The notes below the pieces were generated by a model. The model saw only the letters and a list, made by a program, of their open reading frames with translations, made no database searches and was not told where the DNA came from. A stretch of 64,000 nucleotides of DNA from Pyxicephalus adspersus (lineage: Eukaryota; Chordata; Amphibia; Anura; Pyxicephalidae), in assembly GCF_032062135.1 (NCBI RefSeq), contig NC_092861.1, positions 58,086,365 through 58,150,364 of the forward strand, written 5' to 3'. Below, piece after piece: positions 10,278 through 51,134 of the stretch (position 1 is the first letter of the stretch; every line of letters begins with the position of its first letter). The position numbers were made by a program, and so were the translations under genes.

Positions 10278-13200
10278 ATGTCTCAAAAGGGAAAAACATC
10301 AAAAAGCAAGAAAGATGAGTCTGGGAGTGAAAAGCCTGATGGTAGCCAGAAAAATACTAAGATGTTGGAGCCCAAACCTAAGGCATCTACTACAGCTAAG
10401 AGTCCAGGGAAAAGAAAAGCAGAGGAATCTTCTACAAACAAATCCAAGGCAATATCTGAAGCAAGTAGTAGTGAAAACTCAGACATTGATGCCAAGAAGA
10501 AAAAGAAAAAGGATGATACTGAAGGTGGAAGTCTTTTTGATACAATAAAGAAGTCTCGTTTGGCTACTGCTGCCTCTGTTTCAGACTTTAAATTTAACAA
10601 GAAGAGGGTGCGGCTGATGACTGCTGAAGAAAACCTGAAAGATGATGCAGAGGGCATAGTCTATTGGATGTCAAGAGATCAGAGAGTTGAAGGTACTTAT
10701 TCTGCTTAGTGGATGTATTTTTGTTATAAGACATACAGAATGGTTCTTCATAATAAATTAGTTTCCTTTAGCTACCTTTAGCTAGTTTGGTAAATCTAAC
10801 ATAGACCAGGCAATTTATTTTCAGCAGCCAACTAGAATACGTGAACATGAATAATTGGTATGGGCATGTTGAGGAGAATTTCTGAATCCTAATTTCATTC
10901 CTGTGTTGGGCTAGGTACACACATGCAATAATTGTTGTTGGAAAGGATCTTTCATAATCGTTTCCAACGTCAAAGACTGCATGATGCATGAATGAGCAAT
11001 GCTGTATGGAGAGGGGAGGGGGGAGAATGACACCCTGCTGCGCTCTCTCCCCTTCACTTTCATTAGGATCGTTCGGCGATCATAGTTTGTGAAACCGCCA
11101 ATGACCGAACGGCGGACAAAGAGCAATGTACACAAGTCAGGCTTGCGCCTAATAGCAACCCTGAGGCGATTTCATCTAGGTGTGTACTTAGCCTTAGATT
11201 TTTGTATGGCTCAGATCCATAATGAATCATGATTGCTATATATAATTGAACATATGCTAACCATGCAGGGCAATGTGTCAGTGTATTTTCATTCCCTAAC
11301 CCCCCATGCTTGCCCTGTTTATATACAAAGTAATAGCTACATAACAATTGCATGTATCTTTTTATAGGAGGCATGTAAATATTTGTATCTCTTTTAGATA
11401 ACTGGGCCTTTCTATATGCTCAGCGCCTGGCTGTGAAGCAGAAACTGCCATTACATGTTGTTTTCTGCTTGGTACCAAAGTTCCTGGATGCCACTATACG
11501 GCATTATGGTTTCATGCTGAAGGGTCTGAAAGAAGTTGCTGAGGTACATTTTAGGAGGTAAAATACTAAATGCAACTGTTTAGGTAAAGTAACTTTACCA
11601 GTAATCTGACCATTTCTCTAATCCAGGACTGTAAGGAATTAAACATTCCTTTCCATTTGCTCATCGGATATGCTAAGGATGTTCTCCCAGAGTTTGTGAA
11701 GGAGCACAGCATTGGTGGAGTAGTGACGGACTTTGCTCCACTCCGTGTCCCAATACAGTGGGTAAAGGATGTCTCTGAGCGCTTACCAAAGGATGTACCA
11801 CTAGTTCAGGTATAAAGTTTTTAGCTCTACCTCTAAATTTTATGGAAATTAATGGTAAATTCCTAAAGTAAGTCCATTAACAAATTAAAGTTAGAGACCT
11901 AAAACAATTTGTTGTCCAGACTGATAACAAAACACCTATTAATGTAGGTATTTATTCATATAAAATTGTAAAATATATAATGACTTTTTATTCTATAGTA
12001 ATGTTATGTTGGCCTTTCTCTGTAACAGATCTCATTAGGAGCTACGCAAAACAAACATATCCAGGGCAATCAGAATCATGGTAATTAGGTTCATTTACAC
12101 AACAAAGAGAGTGGACACTCTGGTCAAGAGAGATTTTTCTATGCATGGTCCTAAACTATGAGTTTCCAGGGTCTTCTAGTAAATTCCCTTGAAGCATGAC
12201 CAGTAGTCGGGGGTAGATTGGCAGAAATGCAATTTTTTGACAGATAAAAATTGCACAGTTTTAAGCACAATGACCACAGACCACCAATATCTTACTAAAT
12301 TGGTGGCTTGTTGTATTGAATTGTCAATCTAACTGCTGGCTGACAACTTGAAACTTGATTTGTATTGTTACTGTGTAGTCTTCTAGCTAAGGGGATTTTG
12401 TAGCACAGAACAAACTTTAATTTGGTTTTATTTACAGGTGGATGCTCATAATATTGTGCCCTGCTGGCTTGCCTCCATTAAACAGGAGTATGGAGCTCGA
12501 ACAATCCGCAAAAAAATACACGATCAGCTTTCTCAGTTCCTCACTGAATTCCCTCCAGTCATCAAGCATCCATATAATTCCACGTTTAAGGCAGAGGTTA
12601 ATATTTTGATTAAATTTCTTTAATATTAACTGTGTAATACCACTTTGTGCTTTTTAAACAGTTAGAAAAACTGATCTGCACTTTTTTCTATTGTTCAGCC
12701 CATTGATTGGGAAGAGTGCTTTTCCAGTCTGGAAGTGGATCGCACAGTTAAGGAAGTCGAATGGGCGAAACCTGGATGCAAGGCAGGAATAGATATGCTC
12801 CAATCGTTTCTAACACAACGTCTTAGGGCTTTCAACTCTGACCGCAACAACCCAAATCAACAGGCGCTTAGTAATCTATCACCTTGGTTTCACTTTGGTA
12901 AGTCATTACTACATCCATCATATCACCCACTTCTCATTCATATTCCTGTTGTTTTTAGAAGCAGAAAGCATGATTACTCAAGGACTTAAAATTATGGAAT
13001 CAACTGAATCAGCAATATAGCCAGATAATTCACATTTTAGGAAAGGTCTCCATAGTTCTTTTGACACGTTTTTGTTATAGATATTTTTGTTTGCCAGGTA
13101 CTCTATGCTTGAAAGTAACACCTCTCCTGTTCTGTCTCAGGCCAGCTGTCCGTGCAGAGAGCAATTTTGGAGGTACAGAAGTATCGCAGCAAGTGCAAAG

Positions 13201-14687
13201 ACTCTGTGGACAGTTTTGTGGAGGAAGCTGTAGTGAGGAGAGAACTAGCTGATAATTTCTGTTATTACAACAAGAATTATGACAAAGTGGAAGGTAAATA
13301 ATTGCAAATACACTCATGAACACATTGGTAATTTGATGGCTTTCTTATTTTTATTACATTAACACATTTTTTTGGCTCAATAAGGTGCTTATGACTGGGC
13401 AAAGAACACTCTAAAAGATCATGAAAAAGACAAAAGGACGCATATATACAGCCTGGAAAAACTGGAAAATGGAAAGACTCATGATCCGCTGTGGAATGCA
13501 GCACAGGTATTGATTGTTGAGTTGAACACAGCTTTTATGTGCTAAAAACTTTGAGTATTTGAGTTTTAAAATTACAAGATGACCTAACTCAAAATATGGA
13601 GGACCAACCATTTTTTGCATCATACAGGATAACTGTACTGACCCTAAAAGGTCAGTGCATGCAGCTAGCCAAAGCAGTCAGTTTAAGGTGCATAAAAGTA
13701 AAATTACATGCTGACTTTAGTATTGGCTTGTACTATAAGCCTATGTTTGATTGGAATCATTGTTTTCTTGTTTTAACCTTTACTCTTAGGCTAGGTACAC
13801 GTGCAATTGTTCTCATCCCATAATCGTTTGTGTGTACTGCGCTCGGCGTCCATCGTCTGAACGACTGTCCTGGTGGATCCATGGACGACGAACGATCGTA
13901 ATGCAAGTGACGGGAGAGAGAGCGCAGTGGGGTGCCGCTTCATCGTTGTCCCCCTCCTCTCTCCATAGAGCAGAATGGTGCTGTATGTACAGCACTCGTT
14001 CATGCATCGTGCAGTCGTTAGTCGTTGGAAAGGATTGTGAAAGATCCTTTCCAACCACAATGCTTGCACGTGTGTACATAGCCTTAGATGAGCCCCAGCT
14101 ACATGTTAGGTGCAATCTGTTGTGTTTTAGTATTTAAAAAAATAAATTGTCTTATGTGTTTAATAATTTATTTCTATTAACACAGTTACAAATGGTTCAT
14201 GAAGGAAAGATGCATGGCTTCCTTCGTATGTACTGGGCTAAGAAAATCCTTGAGTGGACAAATTCTCCAGAAGAGGCTCTTAAATTTGCCATTTATCTCA
14301 ATGATCGGTATGAACTCGATGGACGGGACCCTAATGGATATGTAGGTAAGAATATACTATGCCAGAAACAACCCAAACGCATTCTAGAAATGCATCCTGT
14401 TTTAAAACTATTGATCTAACGTGTTATTAGCTATCTAAAATGTACAGTTTAGTGAGCTTTTCAGAATGAGGTTGCTAAAAGCTGTGATCAAATTTTATGA
14501 TTTCTCACATTTCACAGTAAAATATTTTTCTGCAGGCTGTATGTGGTCCATCTGTGGAATCCATGATCAGGGCTGGGCTGAGAGGGCTGTTTTTGGCAAA
14601 ATCCGATACATGAACTATCAAGGATGCAAGAGGAAATTTGATGTAGCTCAGTTTGAACGTCGCTATCATCCAAAGAACTTTGCTTAA
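10278..14687 (+). CDS. PHR: Class II CPD photolyase (deoxyribodipyrimidine photo-lyase), complete, 9 coding exons
   Basis: The enzyme uses FADH- and blue/near-UV light to split cyclobutane pyrimidine dimers in DNA. Exons: 10278-10692, 11398-11543, 11627-11809, 12438-12596, 12699-12897, 13141-13293, 13385-13506, 14186-14345, 14536-14687. They total 1689 bp (562 aa) in continuous phase with GT-AG introns. Residues 1-95 are Ser/Lys-rich and probably disordered, including a run of six Lys that may be a nuclear signal. The antenna-type alpha/beta domain lies at about 118-275 and the FAD domain at about 300-560. Both class II signatures are intact: [15 protein letters not shown] (393-407) and [20 protein letters not shown] (520-539). 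I chose the ATG at 10278; the frame extends upstream to 10260 only through a TTG. Probable non-coding exon 1 ends at 6648. The gene looks fully functional. Confidence 0.96.
10909..11193. mobile_element. MITE in PHR intron, GGCTAGGTACAC family, copy 1
   Basis: The ends GGCTAGGTACACACATG and GTGTGTACTTAGCC are inverted repeats, flanked by TTG and TTA (one mismatch to a 3-bp duplication). It is related to 13789-14083 and 55254-55691. The 3-bp TWA-type target suggests the PIF/Harbinger group. Confidence 0.65.
13789..14083. mobile_element. MITE in PHR intron, GGCTAGGTACAC family, copy 2
   Basis: The ends GGCTAGGTACACGTGCAA and CACGTGTGTACATAGCC are inverted repeats with an exact TTA target duplication (13786-13788 and 14084-14086). 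The interior shares 'ggaaaggat' and 'gatcctttcca' blocks with copy 1. No coding capacity. Confidence 0.75.
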
Positions 14688-15160
14688 TTGTAATGCCCTA
14701 AATGTTGTAGCGTATCATCAATGTATGATGATCTGATCATACTCAGAAAACTGGCTGGTGATGATTGTTCTCTGTAATATTGGATGATGCTGAGGAGCTC
14801 ACCACCTTCTTCCATATACAGTACTGTACATGTTCCTGGGAGTTTCCTATTTATTTTCACAAATTATATACCTGAAAAAAACTCGAACTACGTTTCTTGC
14901 GCAAAGCGTGAGAAATGTCACAGTGCCTTACCTGGTAATGTTAAAATTGTAATTTGCAATAATTAGGATCAGGAACATGTACAGCTTAGGACTCTTTTCT
15001 GTTCAGGTTTAAAAACATTTGTATATAAATCTGTTTACAAGTTGTCTGTTACAGTGTATAATAAGTAACTGTTGTTTGTACTTCTTTTCTACTTTATATT
15101 GTGAGATGGTTTTGTTACAAAGCTTTTTTCATTAAAATAATAAAGCAGTGGCTTGTGTTT
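14688..15160 (+). other. PHR: PHR 3' UTR
   Basis: Non-coding sequence from the TAA at 14685-14687 to a canonical AATAAA at 15139-15144, followed by a GT-rich tract (gtggcttgtgttttg). Cleavage is expected near 15160. Confidence 0.75.
15139..15144 (+). terminator. PHR: PHR poly(A) signal
   Basis: AATAAA with a downstream GT-rich element within 20 bp. Confidence 0.7.
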
Positions 15161-17535
15161 TGATTTATTTGCATCTGCACAGGACCTTACTGTAATATAG
15201 ACTGGCCCCTTCTCTTTATCATTTTGCAGGGTGAATTACTGAATAATATCTGGAAGTGAGAAGGCATTTGGTGCACTTAAAGTGGGATGTTACAGAATGA
15301 ATGCACTTTAAGATAAGATAACGTGCAGTTATAAAGTTTGCTCCTTTATAACAATTAACCCCCAATTTCCCCTTCCACAGATACATACATACATACATAC
15401 ATACATACATACATACCAAGATCTGATGGTCTAATGTTCCTTTTTTGTTTAACGTACATCTCCACAATAGTCATGCCTCCACATTACAGCCTTAAAAAAA
15501 TGTCCATGCTCACTTTGGGACAACGCCCCATACAAATCTCCGGGGCTGTAATGTGCACACATGTCTAATATGTTGGTGGGTGTAAATAATCAAAGTGATG
15601 ACTGGCAGATCTCAGAAGGTCAGAGGGGTTGGGATAATTTAAGTCCAGTTCTTTTATTGTTCAAACAACAAATATAATTGAGTGGTCTGCTAATGCTATT
15701 TAGGAAACCTTTCAGTCTACAAATCTGCATAAATACATTTTTTGAGGTGTCACAATATCCCGACAAAGTAAAAAAAAAAAGATCTTGAGGTACAGGTAAG
15801 TGACTTTGCAGCAGGGGGCCGAATCAAACATCTGTGACATCAACAACTACAAAGGCACCATAACTTACATGATTGCGTCATCATGAACCTAGCATTCTAG
15901 TCCATAAATTGAATGGTAATCCTGGATAATTACTAAACAAAAATGTTTTCACTGTTCTAATGAGAAAAGATGGTAAAAGAAAAGAGACCTGTGATCTCTG
16001 AAATGTAAAAAAACCTGATACTTTTGAGATTCAAAACTTAGACAAGACGCCTTCCCTCAAGCAAATTCAATATAGACTTGTATAGACACACCCCTATTTA
16101 ATGCTAAGAAAAAAAAAACGTAACTTTGGCGTTTACATACCACACATTAATTACCATACTCGACATGACATATAATAGTGTGGCTATGGCTGCAGTGGAC
16201 ATACAGATTGGTTCAGGTAAACAATCCTGTCTCTGTATTGCTGTGCCAAATTCAGGGGGATGGGGGCAGATTCCTTTCCATTTTCCAAGAAAAGTTATTG
16301 GAATATATGTGAGCCGCTCCTCTTTATGTATGAAAAACAGGTTAGAAGGAGAAAAGAGTTCAGCTTAGCCAATCACCACCCCATGATTCTACAATGGGGA
16401 ATGATCTTTTGTGATGTAACACTATTGTACTAATGTATGACACTAGACTGGCAAACTGCGTTTTAAAAGAACACACAACTTAAAACAAGAGCCTGAAACC
16501 CCTCTCTTTTCTCCCTCTAACCTGTTTTTATCTGTTTATGCAAAATAATAGGCTACTCCCTACATCAGCTTACCAAACCACAGGCAGCCAGCCACTCTTA
16601 GGCTCAGAGTTTACTGCTCCCAATTGCTTCAGGCTAAATCACAACATTTTGCCAATGCTTATTGCAAAGCTTTTGCAAAGGCTTATACTGACATTTTGGC
16701 GTATTTTAAATGTTCCTGTTTAAGCTTTATTTAAACAGGAAGTTGAGCTGGTGACTGTAAAGAAAATTGTATTACTGCTTTTCCTGTACTCTTTCCCAGG
16801 ATGTTTGTTGGCAGACATCTGATGACCCACTTATTAAAGGGAGTTTCCAGATATCAAAGAAGCCCAGACCCCATATACACCAACCCCTGGCCTCCAAATG
16901 CACTTGACTGCCTTTTCAACCACATATGGGCTATCAAATCACCTGGCTGCCCTTGGAGCAAAACTAGGATATCTGACTTTAAATAATGACAAAACCCTCT
17001 ATTAAAATCAGTGTCAGATTTGTATTACACCCCTGGTCACCTAGGACCTCTGTGCTTAACACTGGGGGACACTTTGCAGACATCAAAAACCTCTGGAAAC
17101 AGCTCTAATAAAAGCTTAAAAACTTCTGTCCAGACCTTTTTATACAGTTGTAATCTCTTTACATTGAGGTCTGCAGAGGCAGCATTTGGATCACAATAAT
17201 GCTGCCATCTCCTGTATGAACGCTCATTCATTCCAATCTTATCTATTTTTTGCAGACGTTTTTGTTTTTTTACGCTACAAAACTTCTGATTTTTACCTAA
17301 AAAAGGTCTAAACAGAAGTTTTTAAAATTTTATTTTTGTTCAGAGGTTTTTCACACCTGCAAGGTGCCCCCAGTGCTCTGGACAGAAGTCCTAGGTGACA
17401 ACACCTTTGCACTATAGAGTAACAATGGAACTTAGAAGGAGATAGAAGAATTGCATCAATAAAAGGTAGTGGGAGGGGGTCTTGATTTTTTTGGAGGGTT
17501 TAGTTCTGGTGTGGTAGCAAGGAGTAAGTAGTAAG
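15161..17535. other. Intergenic between PHR and RUBCN 3' ends, first part
   Basis: No gene is seen. It contains an (ACAT)n microsatellite at about 15380-15416. A 21-base inverted repeat pairs 16338-16358 (CAGGTTAGAAGGAGAAAAGAG) with 16504-16524, one mismatch; this may be the arms of an unclassified MITE. Confidence 0.5.
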
Positions 17536-17790
17536 GGCAGCCAGGTGCTTTGGTAGTTCAGATGGGGATCAAAAGGCAGCCAGGTGAATTGCTAGCCGAG
17601 ATATGGTTAGAAAAGCAGCCAAGTGCATTGGAAGCCCACATGTGATTGGAAAGTTTACCAGGTGCAATTGTAGCCCACATTTGGTCAGAATGGCAGACAG
17701 GTGCATTGGTAAGCCATATGAGGACCAAAGGGCAGCCAGGTGCATTAGTGACCCACATGGGGTTTGAAGGTAGCCAGTTGCATTTGCAGA
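17536..17790. repeat. Minisatellite, about 41-43 bp unit, about 6 copies
   Basis: The motif 'ggcagccaggtgcattggtag' followed by 'cccacatgtggtcagaa' repeats with base changes between copies. It is imperfect throughout. Confidence 0.75.
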
Positions 17791-18866
17791 CCAGGGGTTG
17801 ATGTATTAGGGGTCTAGGGCTTATTTGACATCTGTGTAATTCTTGATAAAGCTTGTGCAGGTGTTTTAGCCTGAAATCATCCCCAGATCCTTAGCTTTGT
17901 AGAGTAGGATGCTGGGAGCAGTAAATGCTGCATTTTTTAAAGTAGGTGTAAATATTGCCTTATTGTATGCCCAGAGCTGCTTCTGGATGCCCACTCCGCA
18001 CAACTGGGCTTCTAGGACTGCATTTGCAAAAGCTTGCACAGACGTTTCTAGGTGTTTGCAAGTCTATGGAGATTGGATGGCCAGAGAATCCTAGAAGCTG
18101 CATGACTTTATTCCCTGAAAATGCTAATTGCCAGCCTGCTGCTTATGTACTACCTTGATTTACTCATTTAGGATAAGTATGCAGATTACCTCTCAGTATT
18201 TCACTGGCTGTGTACTTAAAGTTACTATTAGTTGTGATTTGTATGGCAAGCTCCCCTTTAGAGTTTCATTACATCAATAAACTCATATTTTTTAGCATTA
18301 AGGTAATACTTAGTGGTATAAACTGACCTGCAAGCAGTTAGGGCTCTATTTATAGAACAGGGAATCCGACATTGCCTATCGGAAGTTGATTTTTGCCATT
18401 GAAACACATGCACAGGGAATGTTTGAGGGAATGTCTGATTCTGTTTAAAAAAATGAAAACCCATCTCCCAGCTGTACAATAATCCTAGACACTGAGTTAT
18501 TGAAATGTAATAAATGACAAACTGCAGTTAGCCAAAGCAATTAATCAGAATACTATCTCAAACACTTTATACTCTTACACTGCCTCAGTAAGCATTTTTT
18601 ACTCTGAGAGCTGAGAGGTGCAAACTGCTCATTGCTCAAGTAACCTTCAACAACCTCTGGAGGAGCCCTGGTTTAGAGAGTAAGGTTCAGACCTAGAGTA
18701 AAAACAAATGCATGTGTTACCTTTCCTGGACACCTACTATGCACAGCTAGGCATCCAGGATCAGTTAGTCTGTACTAGCCATTTTACCTGTTTTTTAAAA
18801 CAGTTTCCACTCCAATCTATGGAGGCAGCAGAGGTGGCAAATTTCTCGATTGCTGCATTAAATGTC
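17791..18866. other. Intergenic, with a MITE-like copy
   Basis: No gene is seen. About 18342-18452 is a second, partly degraded copy of the short TIR element at 2910-3057; it starts GGCTCTATTTATAGAACAG. Confidence 0.45.
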
Positions 18867-18874
18867 CATTAAAC

Positions 18875-19158
18875 CAAAGGTCGCCAACCGGTGGTCCGCG
18901 GCTCTGGCCGTGAGCCCCCGAGTGGGGTCAGAAGGATTGCAGTTTCAGGGAAGTGGGTGGGTTGTGTCTCTAGACAAAACCTGCCCACTCCCCCCAACAC
19001 AGGCTCAGGCCTGCAATGGGAGAGTGTGCGGGTTCTGGCATCATCACATCACTATGGGGGGAAAGTTTCTTTGAGTGACACCTGGTTTCCCACACATGCG
19101 TGCCCCATGAGCCTATAAATTTAGTGGTCCATGGGTCTGAAAAGGTTGGCAACCACTG
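18875..19158. mobile_element. hAT-type MITE with 8-bp target duplication
   Basis: The ends CAAAGGTCGCCAACCGGTGG and AAAGGTTGGCAACCACTG are inverted repeats of the hAT style. An exact 8-bp duplication, CATTAAAC, flanks it at 18867-18874 and 19159-19166. It is 284 bp long, non-coding, and a different family from the hAT at 7281. Confidence 0.85.
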
Positions 19159-19646
19159 CATTAAACCACATGGAACTGGTGCCACTTCCTGTCAAATGAA
19201 TGATAATGAACGGATCAATTTGGTTCAATGTTAACTCCGGGCCAGAAGAAGCCCTTAAAGTCAGATTCTCATTACAGGACATGTGTAAAATATATGGACC
19301 CCTCATGAGGTTTCTATTGTGGCGATTCATTGATCGAGTAGCTTCAATACTGTGAAAACCATGGAAAGGTAAGAAAACTTCATGCAATGACATAAAACAC
19401 GGGTTATCACTCTATATGTATTGTTTTTAAATAAAGGACGTCTGATTTTTTTTCTCCTCTCTATACGGGTTTGTGTATTGGCTTAAAACATGTCCTAAGT
19501 TATCATACCTCATACATTGCTACTGATACACAAGTCTGCTTTGTCCCCCTGTGTATAGTTTGTTTCCTAACATTTTGTCCCCCCTCTACATTTATAGCTG
19601 AACAAATCATTCCATAATAAAATAAGTTCTTCTGAGAATTATACAT

Positions 19647-19652
19647 TTTATT
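19647..19652 (-). terminator. RUBCN: Candidate distal RUBCN poly(A) signal
   Basis: AATAAA on the minus strand (TTTATT on plus). It is chosen as the distal signal at the edge of a long repeat-poor stretch. Confidence 0.4.
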
Positions 19653-22652
19653 AAGGACGGATTTACAGTTGCAGTTAAAGTACCTGTGCAACAGACATGG
19701 AAGCATCAGAATACAATAGAACAATTAGTATTTACAGAGTGATCAGCACACATATACAATGAACACATTATGTCACCACTAATGAACAGATTTATTTAGC
19801 TGGAGCAAGAAGCAACATTGTATGGAATAAATAATATGTAGATGGAGTGTGCATTCTATAAATGTACATATAACATTACTGTGTTTTACTTACAAAAACC
19901 TAGCAAGTTAAAAACATTTTGTAGGAACAGAGCAATAAACTATTTTTACAGATATACCTAGGAGAATTCACATAGCATAGTGGTCCAGAATATTACCTGT
20001 ACATTGAATTCAACTTGAATGTGCAAAGTATTTACAAAGGTTTATTGAAGCACTACCCACTAATATCTATTTAAAGTGTATCCAAGCCCAAAAAACAAAA
20101 ATGTAATGGTTTGCAGCTCAATAGTCTTTAGTTTCTGCATTAGCTTTCTTTTTTTCAAGCCATAACCAATTTCAGAAAGTTAAAATAAAAATAAAAATCT
20201 GCTGTGTCATCGCTTCCTGCACTGAAAAGTAAGCATATGTATTGTGTAGACTATTAATCCAGCCTCTGTGACAGCCAAGACTGCCGTCATACACTGGGGG
20301 AAAATGCAATAGATTTTAACACCAAGGGGTGTATATAGAAAATTGTTCCTCCAGCTAAATTTTCTGAAATTTATGGTTGTATTTTTCTACAGGTCTCCTA
20401 TTAAAACAATAACTTATTCTGCCGCCTAGTGGCCAATTGTCAAAGAGGAAATAATTTATAAATCAAGTTCCAAATTTTATTTTATTTTTTGGATATTGTT
20501 AATGTGTTAAACCGTTTTCATTGGGTTGTTGCTTGCAGGGAGATATGTAAAATGTACAACATTCATGATATATTTAAATGCAATTGCTACTCAGAATGGG
20601 TATGGGATGGATAATAAAGAGTCTATCCAATTATTGATGTGAAAAACAACCAAGTCCCATTATTGATGTAATCTTTGTACAGAATTATGAAGAAAAAAAT
20701 TTGATCAATTTAACATATAAAAATACATGCATTTGAGCAGCAAGCTACCCTAAAGGTAGAAGATGGTCAACCAATATGGCTGGACTGGGCAATGATCTCA
20801 TGTCCAGATGACATTGCTGGTCTCATCACTTGGCATAACACTTTTTCTACCACCAAATGCTGTCTGTATAGCTTATTGACTAAAGTCTTAATCATCTGTG
20901 TGCACAGAAATAATGAATGAAGGTTCAATGCACATCACAGCATTCTACATACAAAAGCAATACCTGACAATGGAAGATTCATATATTTATGGAATATAGA
21001 AAATATTCCTTGGCAGACTATAATTTCTGAGACCTGTTATCCATACTGATGATCATTTGACATACAGGTCAGCTAAAGTCTAAAGATTTACTGTGTAAAC
21101 TACCTGAAATATAGATAATTCCATAACCATGTGAATGCAACCAGCCTTTAGGCTGAACCTAGATCTTAAAATTACGTATCTAGAAAAATACAACCCTTGG
21201 TAGAAACGTCACAACTGCCTAGTGCACCAATACTCTTCTGATCTCATTCACGTTGTTGTTCTGTCAATAGGTGAATAATTCAATATACCAGTTAGGAAAG
21301 GAAACTTCTTTCCATGGGAGTGAACAGGGCAATGGTTAATGTCAGGATCACACAGGAAGATATTTTTCCTGACATGAAAACAGACCGCTATTTTACTCTT
21401 TACGGATGCTGCTATTTACTAGTCAACAGCAAGTTTAGATTTGGTGCCATCTTTTAAAAATGAATCTGTTGTAGCTGGTGAATTTAATTAAAATTAGTTT
21501 TATACATATAATAAACAGCAGTCTTGTCTTATGAATGTATTGCTATACAATGAAGACATTAAAAAAAACAAAAAACAAAAAGACAAAGAATAAAGATTAT
21601 GACGACTCTGCATTAGCACCTTCACACCAAGACGAATCAGTCCAGTGTAATTGCAGAGAGGTAATGCATAACCGGCACAGAAGAGTGTCCATGAGCTGCC
21701 AAACAGAACATGTGAAGGACACCCACCAATGCTTTTTTACATTCCACTAGTAGCTCATTTACATATACTCTTAGCTCCAGCTAAATAAATCACATAACTG
21801 AAAATTAAAAAGTGCCCCTACATAAATAACATGAGTACACAATAACAATGTTCAACACTTTGGATTGGACAAATCAATACTGTGTTCGGGTATACAATCA
21901 ATTAGTACATTAGTGCAATACGAGTGGAGACTGTCGGCTGCCCCAGGGGCCACATAGTCTGTCAGTTGGTTATATTTTTTTTAGCTCATCCAACAAGATT
22001 GTAAAAGAAAGTAAGGTCAGACCTTATTCTAGATCCATATTCCAGTCATTGAATTTTTGTTGCAGTAAGGTTAATCAAAGACCTATGCAAATTTTGGCTG
22101 TAATTGTGCTAAATGCTACATGATAGAAAAGTAAACTACACAGAAAAAACTTTTGTAACCAAGAGCAGGACACAAGAGTCACAAAGTAAAGCCTACAGGG
22201 TTATTTTTTTACCAAGTTGGGCTCCTTTGCACTGGAAACTACTGATATTTCAGCTTTATGTGTCCATTGTAGGAACTGGTTGCCTTTTTTGCAACTGCTC
22301 ATTAAAGGAGACACTTGATTTACACTTCTTTGTTTGCTGGGGACAGTAATGTAAACCAAATGCAAACTGTACTCATTCCTAACAAGCTGAGCCCACAAAC
22401 AATGCAAATCATAATGTGTCCTTTTTTACAGAAATCACTTGTGAACAACGGTGGAGCAACAGGACACATAAGCCAAACACCGAGGGTCTGTGCTCCATTC
22501 CAAAAACTTTATGAGTATGTACTCAATGTCTTATTCTTGAAATACATGAAGTGTAAGGTCCTGACTATAATGAGTTTCAAATATGCGTTATTTGCCAAGA
22601 AAAATATCCAGTTCTAGCGGTTACCAGAAAAGGTATTTTTTTTTTGGTTGAA

Positions 22653-22832
22653 GTGAAATGGTATCAGAACCCCAAGCTGCTATGGATTATGGCATTCAAT
22701 ACTGGTCCTGGAAATAAAAGGTGCAGTCAGGTCTTCTGCCTCGTGAAATGGTATCAGAACCCCAAGCTGCTCTGGATTATGGCATTCAATACTGGTCCTG
22801 GAAATAAAAGGTGCAGTCAGGTCTTCTGCCTC
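22653..22832. repeat. 90-bp tandem duplication in the RUBCN 3' UTR
   Basis: The unit starting 'gtgaaatggtatcagaacc' at 22653 is repeated directly at 22743 with one visible difference (ctatgg versus ctctgg). It ends 11 bp from the stop codon. Confidence 0.92.
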
Positions 22833-22843
22833 GTTTCTCCTCA

Positions 22844-50619
<27,776 letters not shown>

Positions 50620-51134
50620 GTCATCTCCCGGCCCGGACACTTTCCATCTCACGTCAAAACATAGAAAAGCCCTACCCGGGCCCCGCCCACAACATCACGT
50701 GCCGCTCCTTCCGCACAAACTGTGACTCATTGCCAAAACTCCTGCAATGTGCATGCGTGCCGCCGGGGGCGCTGTGTGTTCGGAATCAATAAGAAACAGA
50801 GCCACACCAGTATAATTTGTGTGCTACTAAGAAACTCATTACCAACATATTCTTTACATTTTTATTGTTGCAGTTATAATATAACACTTAGATGATAGTT
50901 GGTTGCGACTGGCATAAAATAATCCTGTTAACTATAACTTCAGTTCACAGTTGTGTGACTTTGCCCACAGTCAAAATGGACGGAACCTTACTATTGTGTG
51001 CACCGCTGTTAGATGTCCGGGTACAAACAGCTCCCGGGTAGCTGCGTTCTGGAGGGTTCCAGGAAGGCGTGGTGGGGGCTGCAGAGGAATGTAGTGCTGG
51101 AAGCGGAAGAGGCCAGGAGAAGCGTACAGAGACG

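Larger units (their letters stand above)
19640..22843 (-). other. RUBCN: Probable RUBCN 3' UTR
   Basis: About 3.2 kb lies between the RUBCN stop and a minus-strand AATAAA at 19647-19652. No other gene or recognised repeat interrupts it except the 90-bp duplication next to the stop. Mammalian Rubicon mRNAs also have long 3' UTRs. The extent is inference, since other weak poly(A) signals occur in between. Confidence 0.5.
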
